Assembly (NCBI GenBank): GCA_964445305.1
Contig: CAYUKK010000224.1
Span: forward strand, 1 to 52,601
Direction of reading: 5' to 3'
DNA from: CAYUKK01 sp964445305
GTDB taxonomy: Bacteria > Acidobacteriota > Aminicenantia > Aminicenantales > UBA8522
DNA: 52,601 bases
Made by a program: the position numbers and the translations under genes. This document shows positions 42,221 to 50,367 of the stretch, piece by piece; the stretch's first letter is position 1, and every line of letters starts with the position of its first letter. Under the pieces are notes generated by a model. It made no database searches, was not told where the DNA came from, and worked only from the letters and a program-made list of their open reading frames with translations.

Positions 42221-42398
42221 GATCTTTCGCTCCTATCCCTGTGAGGTTGAGTCGGAAACCAGCGCCATCCATGCGGCGCTAAAAACCGGTCCGACTCCCT
42301 TCATTAGGCTTCGGTTATTATCATCTCGACGGCGAATTGTCAATTGCCCCACGGCTCGATCGGTAAAGAGAGAGGATTGTTCGGCCGAGGGAAATTGT

Positions 42399-42426
42399 TG
42401 TATATAAAACGCATGATCAATCACAA
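42399..42426 (-). promoter_or_regulatory. Putative promoter of the MttB-aminotransferase-E1 cluster
   Basis: Minus strand: -35 TTGTGA (42421-42426), 16-base spacer, -10 TATACA (42399-42404). It would give a leader of about 170 bases. The spacer contains the palindrome TGATCA. Confidence 0.4.
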
Positions 42427-42481
42427 GCTTCTGGCCGTTAAAGTCATAATTATAACCTGAATTCCGCGTGATGCGGAGGGT

Positions 42482-42509
42482 TTGACTTTCTTGGGCCAAG
42501 GTTTATAAT
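42482..42509 (+). promoter_or_regulatory. Promoter of malic enzyme with a palindrome in the spacer
   Basis: -35 TTGACT (42482-42487), 16-base spacer, -10 TATAAT (42504-42509). The spacer contains the inverted repeat CTTGG-G-CCAAG (42490-42500), a possible operator. Confidence 0.65.
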
Positions 42510-42526
42510 ACGGCTTTCTTCATATC

Positions 42527-42533
42527 AAGGAGG
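42527..42533 (+). promoter_or_regulatory. Strong ribosome binding site of malic enzyme
   Basis: AAGGAGG, fully complementary to the 16S 3' end, 9 bases before the ATG at 42543. It fixes the start. Confidence 0.8.
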
Positions 42534-42542
42534 TTATCATCC

Positions 42543-43895
42543 ATGAAAAAAGAAGTGACCATCGAGGAATTGCTGGCTAAAGCAGAAAAACCCTCGAAGG
42601 AAGCCCTGCGTCTTCATGCCTATTACAGAGGAAAAATCGGCGTCACCCTGAAGTGCCGGATCCGCAGCTTTGACGACTTCGCTATCTGGTATACGCCCGG
42701 TGTCGCTGCCGTGTGCAAGGAGATTCACCAGGACCGGGAAAAGGCTTACGATTACACGAACAAATGGAATTTTGTGGCTGTCATTTCCGACGGCTCGCGA
42801 GTTCTTGGGTTGGGCGACATCGGTCCGGAGGCGGGTCTTCCTGTCATGGAAGGTAAGGGGCTTTTGTACAAGTATCTGGGCGGCGTGGATGCTTTTCCCC
42901 TCTGTCTGAATGAAAAAGACCCTGACAAGTTTATCGCTATCGTCAAGGCTCTCCAGCCTACGTTTGGTGGGGTAAACCTCGAGGATATTTCCCATCCCAA
43001 GTGTTTCAAGATCCTCGACACATTGCGTCAGGAATGCGAAATTCCGGTCTGGCACGACGACCAGCAGGGAACAGCCTGCGTCACCGTAGCCGGGTTGATC
43101 AACGCCCTCAAGATTGTCGGCAAGAAAATCGATGAAGTAAGGGTGACGATGGTTGGAGCCGGAGCTTCGGGAGTGGCCATCGTCCGCCTTCTCATGGCTG
43201 CCGGTGTCACTCCTGGCAATATCCTTTCGGTCGATTCCAAGGGGATTCTCCATCGAGACCGCAGCGATAGGGAAATCCTCCAGACGAAGTTCAAAGAAAA
43301 ATGGGACATCTGTCTGAAAACAAACGAGAAGCAAATCAAGGGGGATATCCCCGATGCCATCCGGGGAGCCGATGTGCTCATCTCCGCCTCAACTCCTGGT
43401 CCTGGCACCATCCGCAAAGATTGGGTGAAGACGATGGCCAAGGATGCGATTGTCTTTGCTGAAGCCAACCCCATCCCCGAGATATGGCCCTGGGAAGCCA
43501 AGGAAGCCGGCGCTCGAATCGTGGCCACTGGCCGGTCGGATTTCCCCAACCAGATTAACAATTCCCTGGGTTTTCCAGGTATTTTCCGCGGCGCTCTCGA
43601 TATCCGTGCCCGGACCATCACCGATGAGATGTGCATCGAGGCAGCCAAAGAGCTGGCCAAAGTGGCCGAGGACCGCGGGCTTAGCGAGGATTACATCATC
43701 CCGAACATGGACCAGTGGGAAGTCTTTCCTCGTGAGGCCGTGGCCGTCGGGAGCAAGGGAATCGAGCAGGGAGTGGCCCGAAGGATCGCCCCTCCCGAGG
43801 AAAGGTTCAAGACAGCTGAGGCAATTATTAAGAAAGCCCGTGAAGAAGTTCAGATGTTGATGAGGGAGAAGTTCATCATCGACCCGGACGCCTGA
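42543..43895 (+). CDS. NAD(P)-dependent malic enzyme
   Basis: 450 aa. It oxidatively decarboxylates malate to pyruvate. Motifs: catalytic Tyr in WYTPGVAAVCKEI (Y50), GLGDIGPEAGLPVMEGK with catalytic Lys near 105, metal ligands in NLEDI and VWHDDQQGTA (D172/D173), and the dinucleotide motif VGAGASGVAI (204-213). It has no phosphotransacetylase tail, so it is the small bacterial class; the C-terminus is some 50 residues longer than the shortest members. It has its own promoter and is monocistronic as far as can be seen. Confidence 0.92.
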   Translation: MKKEVTIEELLAKAEKPSKEALRLHAYYRGKIGVTLKCRIRSFDDFAIWYTPGVAAVCKEIHQDREKAYDYTNKWNFVAVISDGSRVLGLGDIGPEAGLPVMEGKGLLYKYLGGVDAFPLCLNEKDPDKFIAIVKALQPTFGGVNLEDISHPKCFKILDTLRQECEIPVWHDDQQGTACVTVAGLINALKIVGKKIDEVRVTMVGAGASGVAIVRLLMAAGVTPGNILSVDSKGILHRDRSDREILQTKFKEKWDICLKTNEKQIKGDIPDAIRGADVLISASTPGPGTIRKDWVKTMAKDAIVFAEANPIPEIWPWEAKEAGARIVATGRSDFPNQINNSLGFPGIFRGALDIRARTITDEMCIEAAKELAKVAEDRGLSEDYIIPNMDQWEVFPREAVAVGSKGIEQGVARRIAPPEERFKTAEAIIKKAREEVQMLMREKFIIDPDA

Positions 43896-44204
43896 GGCCG
43901 TAGCCCCACCCTCCAGTTGACTTACGTCTCGCGTTGTGATAAAAGATTTTATCATCATAGAGATTTTGCCGGACGGATCGGAGGAGGGACTAACTCGATG
44001 CGCTCAGCTGATTCAGTCCAGTGGATGGATGACACTGTCCCGCCTTAATTGAGCCTCAGTCTTATCTGGGAACCCCGCCTCATTGATAAATATCCTCAGC
44101 GGGAAAGAGGTCGTTTCCTTTTTGGAGAAAGGAGGTGAGAACGGACGGAGGGCAATAATACCTAATAGGGTCAGAAAAGGCAGATTCAAGAAAGGAGGTT
44201 CGAA
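43896..44204. other. Intergenic leader region before the L,D-transpeptidase operon
   Basis: 309 bases without a convincing gene. It contains a TTGACT hexamer (43917-43922), a perfect palindrome over the possible -10 (next entry), then about 250 bases with several inverted repeats: CCCGC/GCGGG arms near 44072-44105 and a TCCTTT/AAAGGA stem that would cover the first of two Shine-Dalgarno-like sites (about 44126). The second AAAGGAGG lies just before the GTG at 44205. No known riboswitch is recognised. Confidence 0.5.
43937..43954. promoter_or_regulatory. 18-base palindrome, operator candidate
   Basis: TGATAAAA-GA-TTTTATCA, two perfect 8-base arms. It starts 15 bases after a TTGACT hexamer (43917-43922) and so would cover the -10 region of a promoter for the lipoprotein/L,D-transpeptidase operon. 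It lacks a T tail and is a poor terminator. Confidence 0.45.
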
Positions 44205-44801
44205 GTGAAAAACGCGATCAAGCTTTTGGTTCTGGGTGTTTTCGTGGTTTCTCTTTTTTCGAGCTGTGCCAAGCAGCCGACCCAAGAGATAAACGATGCC
44301 AAAGCGGCTGTTGAAGCTGCAACCAAGGAAGGGGCCGATGTCTATGCCGCCGACGAGCTCAAGAAGCTGAACGCCGACCTCACGGCTGCCCTGGATGAAG
44401 TGGCGACACAGGACAAGAAGTTCTTCAAGAAATTCACGACGGCCAAAGAGATGCTGGCCAAAGTGAAGGCCGATGCTGAGGCCCTCAAAGCGACCATCCC
44501 GGCCAAGAAAGAAGCGGCCAAGAATGCGGCCTTAACGGCGCAGCAAGAAGCCAGGGCTTCGCTCGACGAAGCCAAAGCTCTCCTGGAGAAGGCCCCCCGG
44601 GGCAAGGGGACCAAAGCGGACATCGAAGCTTTTACCGCCGACTTGAAGGGGCTCGAGGATTCGTTCGCGGAAATCCAGGCAGCCATCGACAAGGAAGACT
44701 ATCTCGGCGCCTCCAGTAAGGCGGCCTCGATCAAGGAAAAGGCGGCTTCGATTTCTGGGCAGATCCAGGCGGCCATCGAAAAGGTCAAGGGCAAAAAGTA
44801 A
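44205..44801 (+). CDS. Helical lipoprotein, DUF4398-like, ending in Lys-Lys
   Basis: 198 aa, GTG start with AAAGGAGG upstream. Signal peptide with lipobox LFSSC, lipidated Cys at about 21. The mature part is Ala/Lys/Glu-rich and almost fully alpha-helical or coiled coil (AKAAVEAATKEGADVYAADELKKL is DUF4398-like). The chain ends VKGKK, with a C-terminal lysine. Its neighbours are two L,D-transpeptidases. By analogy with Braun lipoprotein, whose terminal Lys is linked to peptidoglycan by such enzymes, I infer a possible wall-anchored outer-membrane tether; this is not shown. Confidence 0.75.
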   Translation: MKNAIKLLVLGVFVVSLFSSCAKQPTQEINDAKAAVEAATKEGADVYAADELKKLNADLTAALDEVATQDKKFFKKFTTAKEMLAKVKADAEALKATIPAKKEAAKNAALTAQQEARASLDEAKALLEKAPRGKGTKADIEAFTADLKGLEDSFAEIQAAIDKEDYLGASSKAASIKEKAASISGQIQAAIEKVKGKK

Positions 44802-44825
44802 ATCCTCTCAGGACGAATCTGGCGA

Positions 44826-45929
44826 GTGAAGTCGAGAGCCCTCCTCCTCGCCGCGCTCGCTGTCCTGGGTGCTTTCCTCGTCGCCTGCAAGACGCCGCCG
44901 GTGCCGGCAGTGGTCAACCAGGCGATCGATCAGGAAAAGGAGCTCTGGAGGGCAGAAGCAGCGGTCTATGTACCCGAAGAGTATCGAGTGTATCTTTCCA
45001 GCCTGCGTCTGGCCCGGGACAAGCTCATCCAGCAAAAAGCCAGGTTCGGCTGGTTCCGAAATTATGAAGAAGTCGAGAAGGATTTCCGGGCCATCATCGA
45101 GACAGGCCAGGCTTTACTCGAGAAAATAGAGAAAGAAAAAGCTCTCCGTTCGAGCGCCGGTGCAGCCGAGGTCAAGGCGCTTCGAGAGCAATTTGAAAAG
45201 ATAAAGAATTTCACCCTGACCATCCGTGAGGCCGACGATGTGCGCCGAAGTCTGACTCGCGGAGAAGTTGCGCTGCGGGAAGCGGAGATTTGCCTCGAGA
45301 AACAAAAGCTTACTGAACTTAGCGGAAAAATAAGAATAGTAAACATTTATCTCGACCAGGCGCATAGATTCTTATTTTCCCTTCTTGCTCGCTATGCGGA
45401 TGAGGACCAAATCAACCTCTGGCGGAGATGGGCGGAGGAAACGGTCGCTGAGTCCAGGGAGAAGAGGGCGACAGCCCTGGTGATCAATAAGCTCGAAAAG
45501 ACTCTGACCGTGTACAAAGCCGGCAAAATCGCGGCCACTTACAACATTGGGTTGGGGAAGTACGGCCTTTCCGATAAGCTCCACGCCGGGGATGAGGCGA
45601 CACCGGAGGGAAAATACCGGGTCGTGAGGAAAAACCCTCAAAGTCGCTTCTATAAAGCTCTCCTCCTTGACTATCCGAACGAAGAAGACAGACAGCGGTT
45701 CTCTCTGGCTAAGAAGCAAGGCCTCATTCCGGCCAACGCCGGGATTGGAAGCTTGATTGAAATCCATGGTGGGGGCGAGGACAGTCTGACGGGCGGCTGC
45801 ATTGCCGTCGAGGACAGCGTCATGGACGAGCTTTTTCTGGAAGTTTCGGTCGGGACGCCGGTGACCATTGTCGGTTCCCTGAAGAGCGTTGCTGAGTTGC
45901 TCACATGGCTAAAGGGGGGTCGAAGATGA
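44826..45929 (+). CDS. Lipoprotein L,D-transpeptidase (YkuD domain)
   Basis: 367 aa, GTG start. Lipobox FLVAC with Cys at 21 and Lys at +2. Residues about 30-210 are helical and share a pattern with the preceding lipoprotein (VY..EE....L..A.D.L..Q...F...Y). The YkuD domain covers about 215-350: H314 in IEIHGGG and catalytic C325 in SLTGGCIAVED. The family cross-links meso-DAP residues in peptidoglycan or attaches lipoproteins to it; some members cut such bonds. The next gene starts at its stop codon. Confidence 0.88.
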   Translation: MKSRALLLAALAVLGAFLVACKTPPVPAVVNQAIDQEKELWRAEAAVYVPEEYRVYLSSLRLARDKLIQQKARFGWFRNYEEVEKDFRAIIETGQALLEKIEKEKALRSSAGAAEVKALREQFEKIKNFTLTIREADDVRRSLTRGEVALREAEICLEKQKLTELSGKIRIVNIYLDQAHRFLFSLLARYADEDQINLWRRWAEETVAESREKRATALVINKLEKTLTVYKAGKIAATYNIGLGKYGLSDKLHAGDEATPEGKYRVVRKNPQSRFYKALLLDYPNEEDRQRFSLAKKQGLIPANAGIGSLIEIHGGGEDSLTGGCIAVEDSVMDELFLEVSVGTPVTIVGSLKSVAELLTWLKGGRR

Positions 45930-46576
45930 AGGGGAAAATGAGAGGGCTATGGTGGAAGCTTCTCGTCGGCTTGCTATGCCTGTTTTTTTCCCTCGAGGCA
46001 GTGGGTTACGTGATTTTTTGGAGGGCGACCCGCTCCGGGCGAGAACCGTCAGAATCGGCGATATTGGCCGCGGACTTAAAACGGCTGGCCTTAGAAAACG
46101 CGGCCCTGGAAAGGAAAATCCAGGCTCTTGCCCCTCGGGGTATCTATATCGTCGTCGATTCGGGCAACAACATTCTCTATCTCAAGAAAGGAGAGGAGAT
46201 ATTGCGCCGGGCGACCGTCTCCTGTGGCTCCGGGAGTATCCTTGAGGAACCTGGCGGACGGCGACGCTGGGTATTCGACACACCGCGGGGGGAATTCCAC
46301 GTCAAGACTAAGATCAGGGACCCTTACTGGATCAAGCCCGACTGGGCTTTTATCGAAGAAGGCGAGGAAATTCCTAAGGACCCTCGAGAGCGAATAGAGC
46401 CCAACGTTCTTGGAGATTATGCTTTGGGCTTCGGGGATGGCTACTTCATCCACGGCACTCTTTACACCAGGCTTCTCGGCCGGAGCGTCACCCATGGTTG
46501 TATTCGGGTTGGCGACGAGGACCTGAAAATTCTTTTCGAGAAAGCATCCATCGGCACGAAAATTTATATCTATTAG
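45926..46576 (+). CDS. Membrane-anchored L,D-transpeptidase (YkuD domain)
   Basis: 216 aa from the ATG at 45926, which overlaps the stop of the previous gene (ATGA) and follows a G-rich ribosome site; an ATG 21 bases upstream is in frame. One N-terminal membrane helix (about 9-32), a short coiled coil (45-68), then the YkuD domain with H176 (FIHGT) and the catalytic H190/C192 (SVTHGCIRV). It is a second, distinct L,D-transpeptidase in the same operon. Confidence 0.88.
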   Translation: MKGKMRGLWWKLLVGLLCLFFSLEAVGYVIFWRATRSGREPSESAILAADLKRLALENAALERKIQALAPRGIYIVVDSGNNILYLKKGEEILRRATVSCGSGSILEEPGGRRRWVFDTPRGEFHVKTKIRDPYWIKPDWAFIEEGEEIPKDPRERIEPNVLGDYALGFGDGYFIHGTLYTRLLGRSVTHGCIRVGDEDLKILFEKASIGTKIYIY

Positions 46577-46587
46577 CGGGTCGCAAG

Positions 46588-47223
46588 ATGGTGAGGCGGT
46601 TGCTTATGGTCTTCCTTTTAGGGACAGTTCTCCTCTTCGGGCATCCCACCCAGGGTGAGCAAAGGCTGGGCGAAGCAATCAAGAATAAGCTCCTCAAGGA
46701 AGAGTTGACCCTGGCTCGAACGCCGGCCTCCTACTTGATTCTTGACCTTCCTCAAAAGAGCATCCGCCTCAAGGCCAGTGGGATGACCTTGCGAGAGTGG
46801 AAGGTCGAAAAGATACGGACCTGGGGAAACCCCGCCTCCCTCCAGGTCATAACCCTCCAGAAAAAGAGCGCTCTTTTTGCTCCCAAACGGAAGAAAATCA
46901 AGCCAGGAAACGCCCAATCTGGGGACACCTTTGAGCTCAACGTCCTTGAGCTTAAAGACATGCCCTCGGTTTATGTGCTGAGCATGACGAGCGGGCTGGC
47001 TATTTACGTTCGGTCAGGGTCGGGGAATTTTTTTACCAAGATGGCCAGCCTCGGCCGCTCCCTTAAATGGTATTTCTGGCTTCCCCTGAAAAACCTCTGG
47101 CTGAAGCTAAGGAAAAAGCCTCTTGCCTGCCTCGACATCAGGCTTTCCAGCCCTCAGGAGGCTAAAGCCTTGTATTGGGCCATCGGGGAAGGCTTCAGGG
47201 GAATAGTTTACCCTAAAAATTAA
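46588..47223 (+). CDS. Exported protein of unknown function in the L,D-transpeptidase operon
   Basis: 211 aa from the ATG at 46588. Signal peptide 1-23 (RRLLMVFLLGTVLLFGHPTQG). Basic protein of mixed alpha/beta character with 'ASYLILDLPQKSIRLKASGMTLREW', which resembles the first strands of a YkuD domain (a product that 'looks like' Leu-Asp-Leu ... Lys), but no HxxxC catalytic motif follows. It may be a degenerate or partner domain of the L,D-transpeptidases. Family not recognised. Confidence 0.6.
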   Translation: MVRRLLMVFLLGTVLLFGHPTQGEQRLGEAIKNKLLKEELTLARTPASYLILDLPQKSIRLKASGMTLREWKVEKIRTWGNPASLQVITLQKKSALFAPKRKKIKPGNAQSGDTFELNVLELKDMPSVYVLSMTSGLAIYVRSGSGNFFTKMASLGRSLKWYFWLPLKNLWLKLRKKPLACLDIRLSSPQEAKALYWAIGEGFRGIVYPKN

Positions 47224-47249
47224 TTTCCCAATTTTTTTTATCGCAAATA

Positions 47250-47271
47250 CTTGACAAAATTATACTCAACT
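47250..47271. promoter_or_regulatory. HAIR-like HspR operator at the dnaK promoter
   Basis: CTTGACA-N7-ACTCAAC at 47250-47270. The known HspR box (HAIR) is CTTGAGT-N7-ACTCAAG: 11 of 14 positions match and the spacing is exact. It covers the -35 and most of the spacer of the dnaK promoter, and the operon encodes HspR, so autorepression is expected. Confidence 0.7.
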
Positions 47272-47279
47272 TTTATAAT
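47251..47279 (+). promoter_or_regulatory. Consensus sigma70-type promoter of dnaK
   Basis: -35 TTGACA (47251-47256), 17-base spacer, -10 TATAAT (47274-47279): both hexamers and spacing are exact consensus. No CIRCE element and no sigma32-type promoter is seen. Confidence 0.85.
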
Positions 47280-47306
47280 AATGATTGACTAAAATAGGAG
47301 GTTAAT

Positions 47307-49235
47307 ATGGCGAAGATAATCGGAATCGACTTAGGAACTACAAACTCGGTCGTCGCTATCATGGAAGGCGACAAGGTAACCGTCATTCCCAACGAGGAAG
47401 GAGGCAGAACGACGCCCTCTGTCGTCGGCTTTACGTCCAAGGGGGAAAGGCTGGTTGGCCAGGTTGCCAAAAGACAGCGGGTGACCAACCCTGAGAATAC
47501 GATTTATTCCATAAAGCGGTTTATGGGGCGCCGATACAGCGAAGTTACGGAGGAGATCAAGCAGGTTCCCTTCAAAGTGACCCAGGCTCCCAATGGCGAT
47601 GTGCGCGTCGAGGCGTTGGGCAAGCAGTACGCTCCGCCCGAGATATCGGCCATGATTCTCCAGAAGCTCAAGAAGGCAGCTGAGGATTACCTGGGCGAGA
47701 AGGTTGAAAAAGCCGTTATCACCGTTCCCGCCTACTTTAACGATAGCCAGCGCAAGGCGACCAAGGATGCGGGTCGGATCGCCGGCTTAGAGGTTGTCCG
47801 GATTATCAACGAGCCCACCGCCGCCGCTCTGGCCTATGGGATGGACAAGAAGAAAGACCAGACTATTGCCGTTTATGATTTTGGCGGCGGAACCTTCGAT
47901 ATCTCCATCCTCGAAGTCGGGGAAGGCATTGTTGAAGTCAAAGCGACAAACGGCGACACCCACCTCGGCGGGGATGATATCGACCAGCGTGTTCAGGACT
48001 GGATTGTCTCTGAATTCAAGAAGGAGACCGGCATCGACTTGACCAAGGACAAAATGGCTCTCCAGAGGCTCAAGGAGGCCGCGGAAAAGGCTAAGATAGA
48101 GCTTTCGACGACCATGGAGACAGAAATCAACCTGCCTTTCATCACCGCTGACGCTTCAGGTCCCAAGCACCTTCTCATGAAGCTCACCCGGGCCAAGCTT
48201 GAGCAACTCGTCGAGGATATCATCCAGCGTTCAGTCGGCCCCTGCAAACAGGCTCTGGCCGATGCCAACCTGCGGCCTGAAGATATCGATGAGGTCATCC
48301 TCGTCGGCGGCCAGACGCGAATGCCCCGCATCCAGCAGCTTGTCCGGGATTTCTTCGGCAAGGAGCCGCACAAGGGCGTTAACCCCGACGAAGTCGTGGC
48401 CGTCGGAGCCGCGGTCCAGGGCGCAGTCCTGGCCGGGGATGTCAAGGATGTCCTCCTCCTCGATGTTACCCCACTCACCCTTGGGATTGAAACCCTGGGT
48501 GGTGTTTTCACCAAGATGATTCCCCGCAACACGACCATTCCGACCAAGAAGACGGAGATTTTCTCGACTGCTTCCGACAACCAGCCCAGCGTGGAAATCC
48601 ATGTTCTCCAGGGGGAGAGGGAAATGGCCGCTTACAACCGGACCCTTGGCCGCTTCCATCTGGATGGCATTCCGCCAGCACCGCGAGGCGTGCCCAAGAT
48701 TGAGGTAACCTTCGACATCGACGCCAACGGTATCCTCCACGTGTCGGCCAAAGACCTCGGAACGGGCAAGCAGCAGGCCATCACCATTACAGGTCACAGC
48801 GGTCTTGACGATAAGGAAATCGAGAGGATGGTCAAAGACGCCGAGGCCCACGCGGAAGAGGACAAGAGGCGGCGAGAGGTTGTCGAGGCCAAAAACCAGG
48901 CTGACCAGCTCGTTTACAGCCTGGAAAAACTCCTCCAGGAGAACAAAGACAGGATTCCGGAGGCCGAGGCCGACCGAGTCCGGAGCGAGATCGAGAATAC
49001 CAAGCGGGCCATGGAAAGTGAGGACCTTACCCGGATTCGAAGCGCCATCGAGTCGCTCTCCCGTGCCTCTCACAAGCTCACCGAGACTCTCTACCAGCAG
49101 GCCAGCCAGCAGCAATCCGCGGGCGGCCAGGCGAGCGGGCAGTATGGTCACCAGAGTTCGGGAGGCTCCTCTTCCAGCAAGAGCGGCGAGGAGGAAGTCA
49201 TCGACGCTGAAGTTGTGGATGAAGACAAAAAATAA
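47307..49235 (+). CDS. dnaK: Molecular chaperone DnaK (Hsp70)
   Basis: 642 aa, normal length. ATPase domain with IGIDLGTTNSVVAIMEG at the start, 'INEPTAAALAYG' and 'VYDFGGGTFDISILE'; the linker/substrate domain follows with 'DVLLLDVTPLTLGIETLGG', and the Gln/Gly/Ser-rich tail ends in VIDAEVVDEDKK. AGGAGG ribosome site 6 bases before the ATG. First gene of dnaK-dnaJ-hspR; no grpE in between. Confidence 0.97.
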   Translation: MAKIIGIDLGTTNSVVAIMEGDKVTVIPNEEGGRTTPSVVGFTSKGERLVGQVAKRQRVTNPENTIYSIKRFMGRRYSEVTEEIKQVPFKVTQAPNGDVRVEALGKQYAPPEISAMILQKLKKAAEDYLGEKVEKAVITVPAYFNDSQRKATKDAGRIAGLEVVRIINEPTAAALAYGMDKKKDQTIAVYDFGGGTFDISILEVGEGIVEVKATNGDTHLGGDDIDQRVQDWIVSEFKKETGIDLTKDKMALQRLKEAAEKAKIELSTTMETEINLPFITADASGPKHLLMKLTRAKLEQLVEDIIQRSVGPCKQALADANLRPEDIDEVILVGGQTRMPRIQQLVRDFFGKEPHKGVNPDEVVAVGAAVQGAVLAGDVKDVLLLDVTPLTLGIETLGGVFTKMIPRNTTIPTKKTEIFSTASDNQPSVEIHVLQGEREMAAYNRTLGRFHLDGIPPAPRGVPKIEVTFDIDANGILHVSAKDLGTGKQQAITITGHSGLDDKEIERMVKDAEAHAEEDKRRREVVEAKNQADQLVYSLEKLLQENKDRIPEAEADRVRSEIENTKRAMESEDLTRIRSAIESLSRASHKLTETLYQQASQQQSAGGQASGQYGHQSSGGSSSSKSGEEEVIDAEVVDEDKK

Positions 49236-49262
49236 GACCCATCCGCAGAGGCGGGACGGAGG

Positions 49263-50366
49263 ATGGACAAGGATTATTACAAAATCCTGGGGGTGGAAAG
49301 GAACGCTACGGCGTCCGAAATCAAAAAGGCCTACCGCAAGCTCGCCCGCAAGTACCATCCAGATTTAAACCCTGGCGACAAGGCCGCTGAAGCCAGGTTC
49401 AAGCAGATCCAGGAAGCTTATTCCGTTCTGAGCGACCCGAAGAAAAGGAGCCAGTACGACCAGTTCGGGTTTGTCGGCGAGGGCATGCCCGGGGGGAGTG
49501 AGCGAGCTTATAGCTCCGGGTTCGAGGGCTTCGATTTTTCTGATTACGGGACTTCCTCTTTCTCCGATTTCTTCGAAAGCCTGTTCGGCAGCGGAGCGCG
49601 CGAAGCCAGGACAGGCCCGGAAAGGGGAGAGGACCTTCATTACTCCATGCGCATCGGGTTTGAAGACGCCATCAACGGCCTCCAGACGAGGATCCAGCTC
49701 ACCCGCATGGTAAGCTGCACCCAATGCCAGGGCCGTGGCTCCATCCAGGGTTCGGGCCAGAGGGTATGTCCCGCCTGCGGTGGAACAGGCCGTTCCCACG
49801 TCCAGCGTGGGTTCATGCGTTTCTCTTCGACCTGCTCAGCCTGTCAGGGCACGGGCGCGAGCCGGGGCGAAGAATGTCGGGCCTGTCACGGTCAGGGGGT
49901 CGTTCCGAAGACCGAGCTCATCAACGTCAAGATTCCTGCCGGCGTGGATAGCGGCTCCAAAGTCCGCGTTCCCGGGAAGGGGAACGCTGGCCGGAATGGC
50001 GGGCCAGCCGGAGATTTGTTCATCTCCATCGATGTTGGACCCCACTCTCTTTTCCGCCGAGAAGGGCCCAATATCTACCTCAAACTCCCCATCACCGTTC
50101 CTGAGGCCACGCTGGGAGCGAAAATCGAAGTTCCCACCCTTTACGGCAAGAGGATGATCAGGATTCCTCCCGGTACCAGGTCCGGCCAGAAATTCAGGCT
50201 CAAGGAGATGGGAGCTCCCGTACCAGGCCGGCGTGCCCGGGGCGACCAGTTTGTCGAGGTGACCATCGTCCCGCCACCCTTTGAGGACCAGCGGATCCGT
50301 GAGCTGATGAAGGAGCTGGAGCGGATTTCACCGGCGAACCCGAGAGAAAAAATGGGGATCCACTGA
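49263..50366 (+). CDS. dnaJ: Chaperone protein DnaJ (Hsp40, type I)
   Basis: 367 aa. J domain 1-70 with HPD at 32-34; a short Gly/Phe/Ser-rich region (71-110); a zinc-binding region with four CxxCxGxG motifs (C152/C155, C169/C172, C191/C194, C205/C208); and the C-terminal substrate domains. It stimulates DnaK's ATPase and delivers clients. It lies 27 bases after dnaK and ends 1 base before hspR. Confidence 0.95.
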   Translation: MDKDYYKILGVERNATASEIKKAYRKLARKYHPDLNPGDKAAEARFKQIQEAYSVLSDPKKRSQYDQFGFVGEGMPGGSERAYSSGFEGFDFSDYGTSSFSDFFESLFGSGAREARTGPERGEDLHYSMRIGFEDAINGLQTRIQLTRMVSCTQCQGRGSIQGSGQRVCPACGGTGRSHVQRGFMRFSSTCSACQGTGASRGEECRACHGQGVVPKTELINVKIPAGVDSGSKVRVPGKGNAGRNGGPAGDLFISIDVGPHSLFRREGPNIYLKLPITVPEATLGAKIEVPTLYGKRMIRIPPGTRSGQKFRLKEMGAPVPGRRARGDQFVEVTIVPPPFEDQRIRELMKELERISPANPREKMGIH

Positions 50367-50367
50367 C

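Larger units (their letters stand above)
42221..42542. other. Divergent intergenic region between the MttB-like gene and malic enzyme
   Basis: 322 bases without a gene. It holds a promoter for each side (entries below), a short near-palindrome AATTG-T-CAATT at about 42336-42346, a TGATCA palindrome inside the minus-strand promoter spacer, and a small CCGC/GCGG hairpin near 42461-42473. The left 170 bases show no further structure I can support. Confidence 0.6.

Noticed and set aside
43937..43954. Intrinsic terminator of malic enzyme
   Set aside because: The stem is AT-only apart from two pairs and no T tract follows; the location after a TTGACT favours an operator.
44013..44285. 90-codon minus-strand open frame before the lipoprotein gene
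   Set aside because: It overlaps the lipoprotein signal peptide on the other strand and has no recognisable features or ribosome site.
47224..47306. CIRCE element or sigma32-type promoter before dnaK
   Set aside because: No TTAGCACTC-N9-GAGTGCTAA repeat and no CTTGAAA/CCCCAT pair; a HAIR-like box is present instead.
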